This document shows, piece after piece, positions 23,134 through 24,721 of a stretch of 24,721 nucleotides of DNA. Position 1 is the stretch's first letter. Every line of letters starts with the position of its first letter. Source of the DNA: CAYRWM01 sp964428055 (lineage in GTDB: Bacteria; Bacillota; Clostridia; Christensenellales; Christensenellaceae). The stretch lies in assembly GCA_964428055.1 (NCBI GenBank), contig CAYRWM010000027.1, positions 1 to 24,721 on the forward strand, given 5' to 3'. The position numbers were made by a program, and so were the translations under genes. The notes under the pieces are model-generated. The model saw nothing but the letters and a program-made list of their open reading frames with translations, had not been told where the DNA came from and did no database searches.

Positions 23134-23970
23134 GTGCGTGAGATAGACAGCAGCGAGATCGCTGCGGCAGTGGAAAGATGTTTCCTAAAAGCATGCATAA
23201 CGCCGGGCACAGACGTGCTGGACGCGCTTAAAGAAGCGTACGGCAAAGAGTCTGACGCAACGGCCAGAGCCATTCTTAAACAGATACTCGACAATGACGG
23301 TATCGCACAGGATAACTGTATGCCCTGCTGTCAGGATACGGGCATGTCCGTTGTGTTCCTCGATATAGGGCGGGACGTCCATATTACGGGCAGCATAGAC
23401 GATGCGGTAAACGAAGGCGTACGGCAGGCGTACGGAAAAGGATACTTCAGAAAGTCGGTCCTCGGAGCTCTTTCAAGAAAGAACACGGGAGATAATACCC
23501 CCGCTGTCATCCATGAGCGGATCGTTGACGGAGACTCCGTACGTGTCATATGCGCACCCAAGGGATTCGGCTCTGAGAACATGAGCGCGCTTAAGATGCT
23601 CAAGCCCGCTGACGGGATTTCCGGCATAAAGGATTTTGTCTTGGATACAGTAAAGGCAGCCGGCGGCAGCCCCTGTCCCCCGACAGTCATAGGCATCGGC
23701 ATCGGCGGCACTTTCGAATATGCGGCCTTAATGGCCAAAAGAGCCCTGATGCGGCCGCTTGATGAGGAGAATCCCGATCCGGACCTCGCAGATCTTGAAG
23801 AAGAGCTTAAACAAAAGATAAATGCACTCGGAATAGGTCCCATGGGAATGGGCGGAGACACATACTGTCTCAAAGTAAGCATTCAGGAATTCCCCACTCA
23901 TCTGGCAGGACTTCCTGTAGCGGTCAATATAAACTGCCACGCCTGCAGACATGCGGAGGAAACGATATGA
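23134..23970 (+). CDS. Class I fumarate hydratase, alpha subunit
   Basis: This is the N-terminal half of the iron-sulfur fumarase, which interconverts fumarate and malate. The 278-residue protein shows the cluster-binding and active-site blocks NCMPCCQDTGMSVVFLDIG, SPCPPTVIGIGIGGTFEYA and the C-terminal NINCHACRHAEE, which together supply the cysteines of the 4Fe-4S cluster. The related L-tartrate dehydratase (TtdA) has the same layout, so substrate choice is not certain, but fumarase is the usual role of two-subunit enzymes in anaerobes. The start is GTG with a good AGGAG. The last four bases overlap the beta-subunit ATG (ATGA), so the two are coupled. The cluster makes the enzyme oxygen-labile, pointing to an anaerobe. 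Confidence 0.94.
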   Translation: MREIDSSEIAAAVERCFLKACITPGTDVLDALKEAYGKESDATARAILKQILDNDGIAQDNCMPCCQDTGMSVVFLDIGRDVHITGSIDDAVNEGVRQAYGKGYFRKSVLGALSRKNTGDNTPAVIHERIVDGDSVRVICAPKGFGSENMSALKMLKPADGISGIKDFVLDTVKAAGGSPCPPTVIGIGIGGTFEYAALMAKRALMRPLDEENPDPDLADLEEELKQKINALGIGPMGMGGDTYCLKVSIQEFPTHLAGLPVAVNINCHACRHAEETI

Positions 23971-24488
23971 AAAAACTGACTCTGCCCTGCGCAAAAGAAG
24001 AGCTTAAAGACTTAAAAGCAGGCGAAGAAGTCCTCATATCAGGGACTATCTATACAGCAAGGGACGCTGCGCATGGCAGAATGAAAAAGATGCTGGATAA
24101 AGGCGAAAAGCTCCCTCTGGATCTTAAATCGAGTGTGATCTACTACGCAGGCGCATGCCCCGCAAAGCCGGGAGCCGTCATAGGATCGTGCGGCCCCACA
24201 ACCTCGAGAAGAATGGACGGCTATGCGCCGGAGCTTTTCGATCTGGGGCTCATCGCGACCATAGGCAAGGGCCCTGTATCGGATGAAGTCCTCGAAGCGT
24301 TAAAGAGAAACGGCGCTGTATACTTCTGCGCCACAGGCGGTGCGGGAGCGCTGATCGCTAAGTGCGTTGAAGAGTGCGAGGTCATAGCCTTTGATGATCT
24401 CGGGCCCGAGGCCATCAAGAAACTCAAGGTAAAAGACATGCCGGTCATAGTCGGGGCCGACAGTAATGGAAATACGATAGTAAAATAA
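23967..24488 (+). CDS. Class I fumarate hydratase, beta subunit
   Basis: This is the C-terminal half of the two-part class I fumarase. The 173-residue protein has GTIYTARDAAHGRMKKML, the GPTTSRRMDGYAPELFDLG substrate-binding block, IGKGPVSDEVLEALK and the terminal GPEAIKKLKVKDMPVIV, all standard for the FumB/TtdB family. The start ATG overlaps the alpha-subunit stop by 4 bases. The gene ends 13 bases before an IS3-family end and no intrinsic terminator is seen, so transcripts probably run into the IS antisense to its transposase. Confidence 0.95.
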   Translation: MKKLTLPCAKEELKDLKAGEEVLISGTIYTARDAAHGRMKKMLDKGEKLPLDLKSSVIYYAGACPAKPGAVIGSCGPTTSRRMDGYAPELFDLGLIATIGKGPVSDEVLEALKRNGAVYFCATGGAGALIAKCVEECEVIAFDDLGPEAIKKLKVKDMPVIVGADSNGNTIVK

Positions 24489-24501
24489 AAACGAGCGGCG
24501 A

Positions 24502-24544
24502 TGAACTGACCCCAAAATGTTAGACACATTTTGGCAGTTGATCA
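24502..24544. repeat. 43-bp IS end repeat with internal 8-bp hairpin (right copy)
   Basis: The terminal repeat begins at the tip TGAACTGACCCC (24502). CCAAAATG (24512-24519), a 7-nt loop and CATTTTGG (24527-24534) form a perfect stem. The inner end TGATCA includes the transposase stop codon (24542-24544 on the - strand). It is 42/43 identical, inverted, to bases 12-54. Confidence 0.88.
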
Positions 24545-24721
24545 AGCAGCCACACAGGACTGAATTCTGTACTGTACAGGACTCAGTCCTTTTAGTTTAC
24601 ACTTGATCCTGTCATTGTTGTAATAGTATATATACTTTTCAAGTTCTTCCCTGAACTCTTCATAGTTGCTGAACTCTCTTAGATACAGGAGTTCAGATTT
24701 GAGCAACCCGAAGAAGTTTTC
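24542..24721 (-). CDS. IS3-family transposase OrfB (DDE integrase core), C-terminal fragment
   Basis: The last 59 codons are present, beginning ENFFGLLKSELLY and continuing through LREFSNYEEFREELEKYI, YYYNNDRIKCKLKGLSPVQYR and ending in CVAA before TGA. This is the end of the rve domain of IS3-family OrfB: the first visible Glu matches the catalytic Glu of the DDE triad (usual context AE-S/N-FF), and NNDRI...LKGLSPVQYR is the standard tail. The rest, including both catalytic Asp residues, lies beyond the window edge, so whether the copy is intact cannot be judged. Confidence 0.93.
   Translation of the reverse strand, partial: ENFFGLLKSELLYLREFSNYEEFREELEKYIYYYNNDRIKCKLKGLSPVQYRIQSCVAA

Larger units (their letters stand above)
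24502..24721 (-). mobile_element. IS3-family (IS150-like) insertion sequence, 3' part, truncated by window
   Basis: The element runs from its right tip at 24502 out of the window. It contains the transposase C-terminus (24542-24721) and the 43-bp terminal repeat. The TGAACTGACCCC...GTTAGACA tip is characteristic of IS150-like IS3 elements. Target-site duplications cannot be checked because only one flank is visible. Confidence 0.92.

Noticed and set aside
1..24721. A composite transposon carrying the whole window as cargo
   Set aside because: The genes between are core replication, ribosome and synthetase genes with conserved synteny. IS flanking is better explained by independent insertions or by contig breakage at repeats.

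Overview
The window reads as chromosomal housekeeping DNA of an anaerobic, low-to-mid GC Bacillota, most likely class Clostridia. The reasons are the Firmicutes-type AddAB recombination nuclease, a GdpP/YybS c-di-AMP module, WalJ, strong AGGAGG ribosome sites, SigA-like promoters (TTGACA-N17-TATAAT) and a two-subunit oxygen-labile class I fumarase. The family cannot be fixed from sequence alone. The order rpsF-ssb-rpsR / yybS-gdpP-rplI-dnaB, with walJ-rlmH nearby, resembles the origin-proximal neighbourhood of Bacillus-type chromosomes, so the segment may lie near oriC (inference).

Layout, left to right. 1-54: end of an IS3-family element, 2 bp past the addA stop. 57-6785 (-): thpR-addB-addA, end-resection/recombination genes behind a 2'-5' RNA ligase-like gene. 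6814-6838: terminator of a small HPr-like gene (6854-7087). 7161-8012 (-): orphan membrane-anchored solute-binding protein. 8035-8880 (-): ispE, divergent from 8939-10452 (+), an rRNA-type methyltransferase plus an RluA-family pseudouridine synthase. 10447-10501: BirA-like operator and promoter ahead of bioY (+). 11084-16060 (-): operon yybS-gdpP-rplI-dnaB-GNAT. 16264-17418 (+): lipoprotein L,D-transpeptidase, closed by a bidirectional terminator. 17467-18489 (-): rpsF-ssb-rpsR with its own consensus promoter and a structured leader. 18618-23018 (-): walJ-rlmH-glnS-gltX. 23134-24488 (+): fumarase alpha and beta. 24502-24721: 3' part of an IS3-family element with the transposase C-terminus on the - strand.

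Functionally this is replication (DnaB, SSB), repair (AddAB), ribosome and RNA maturation (S6, S18, L9, RlmH, methyltransferase, pseudouridine synthase), aminoacylation (GlnRS, GluRS), envelope and signalling (Ldt, GdpP, WalJ), isoprenoid and biotin supply, and fumarate metabolism. No stretch over 300 bases lacks a gene; the longest gap is 16061-16263. No tRNA, rRNA, CRISPR array or prophage was seen.

I found no convincing new multi-gene system. The most interesting signals are small: a perfectly mirrored divergent promoter predicting two leaderless mRNAs (ispE and the methyltransferase), a BirA-type operator sharing bases with the bioY -35, an HPr-like protein without the catalytic His, an AddB with a decayed P-loop, and two nearly identical 43-bp IS ends with internal hairpins at opposite edges of the window. 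Because both edges lie inside the same IS type, the window may be a whole contig broken at repeats.
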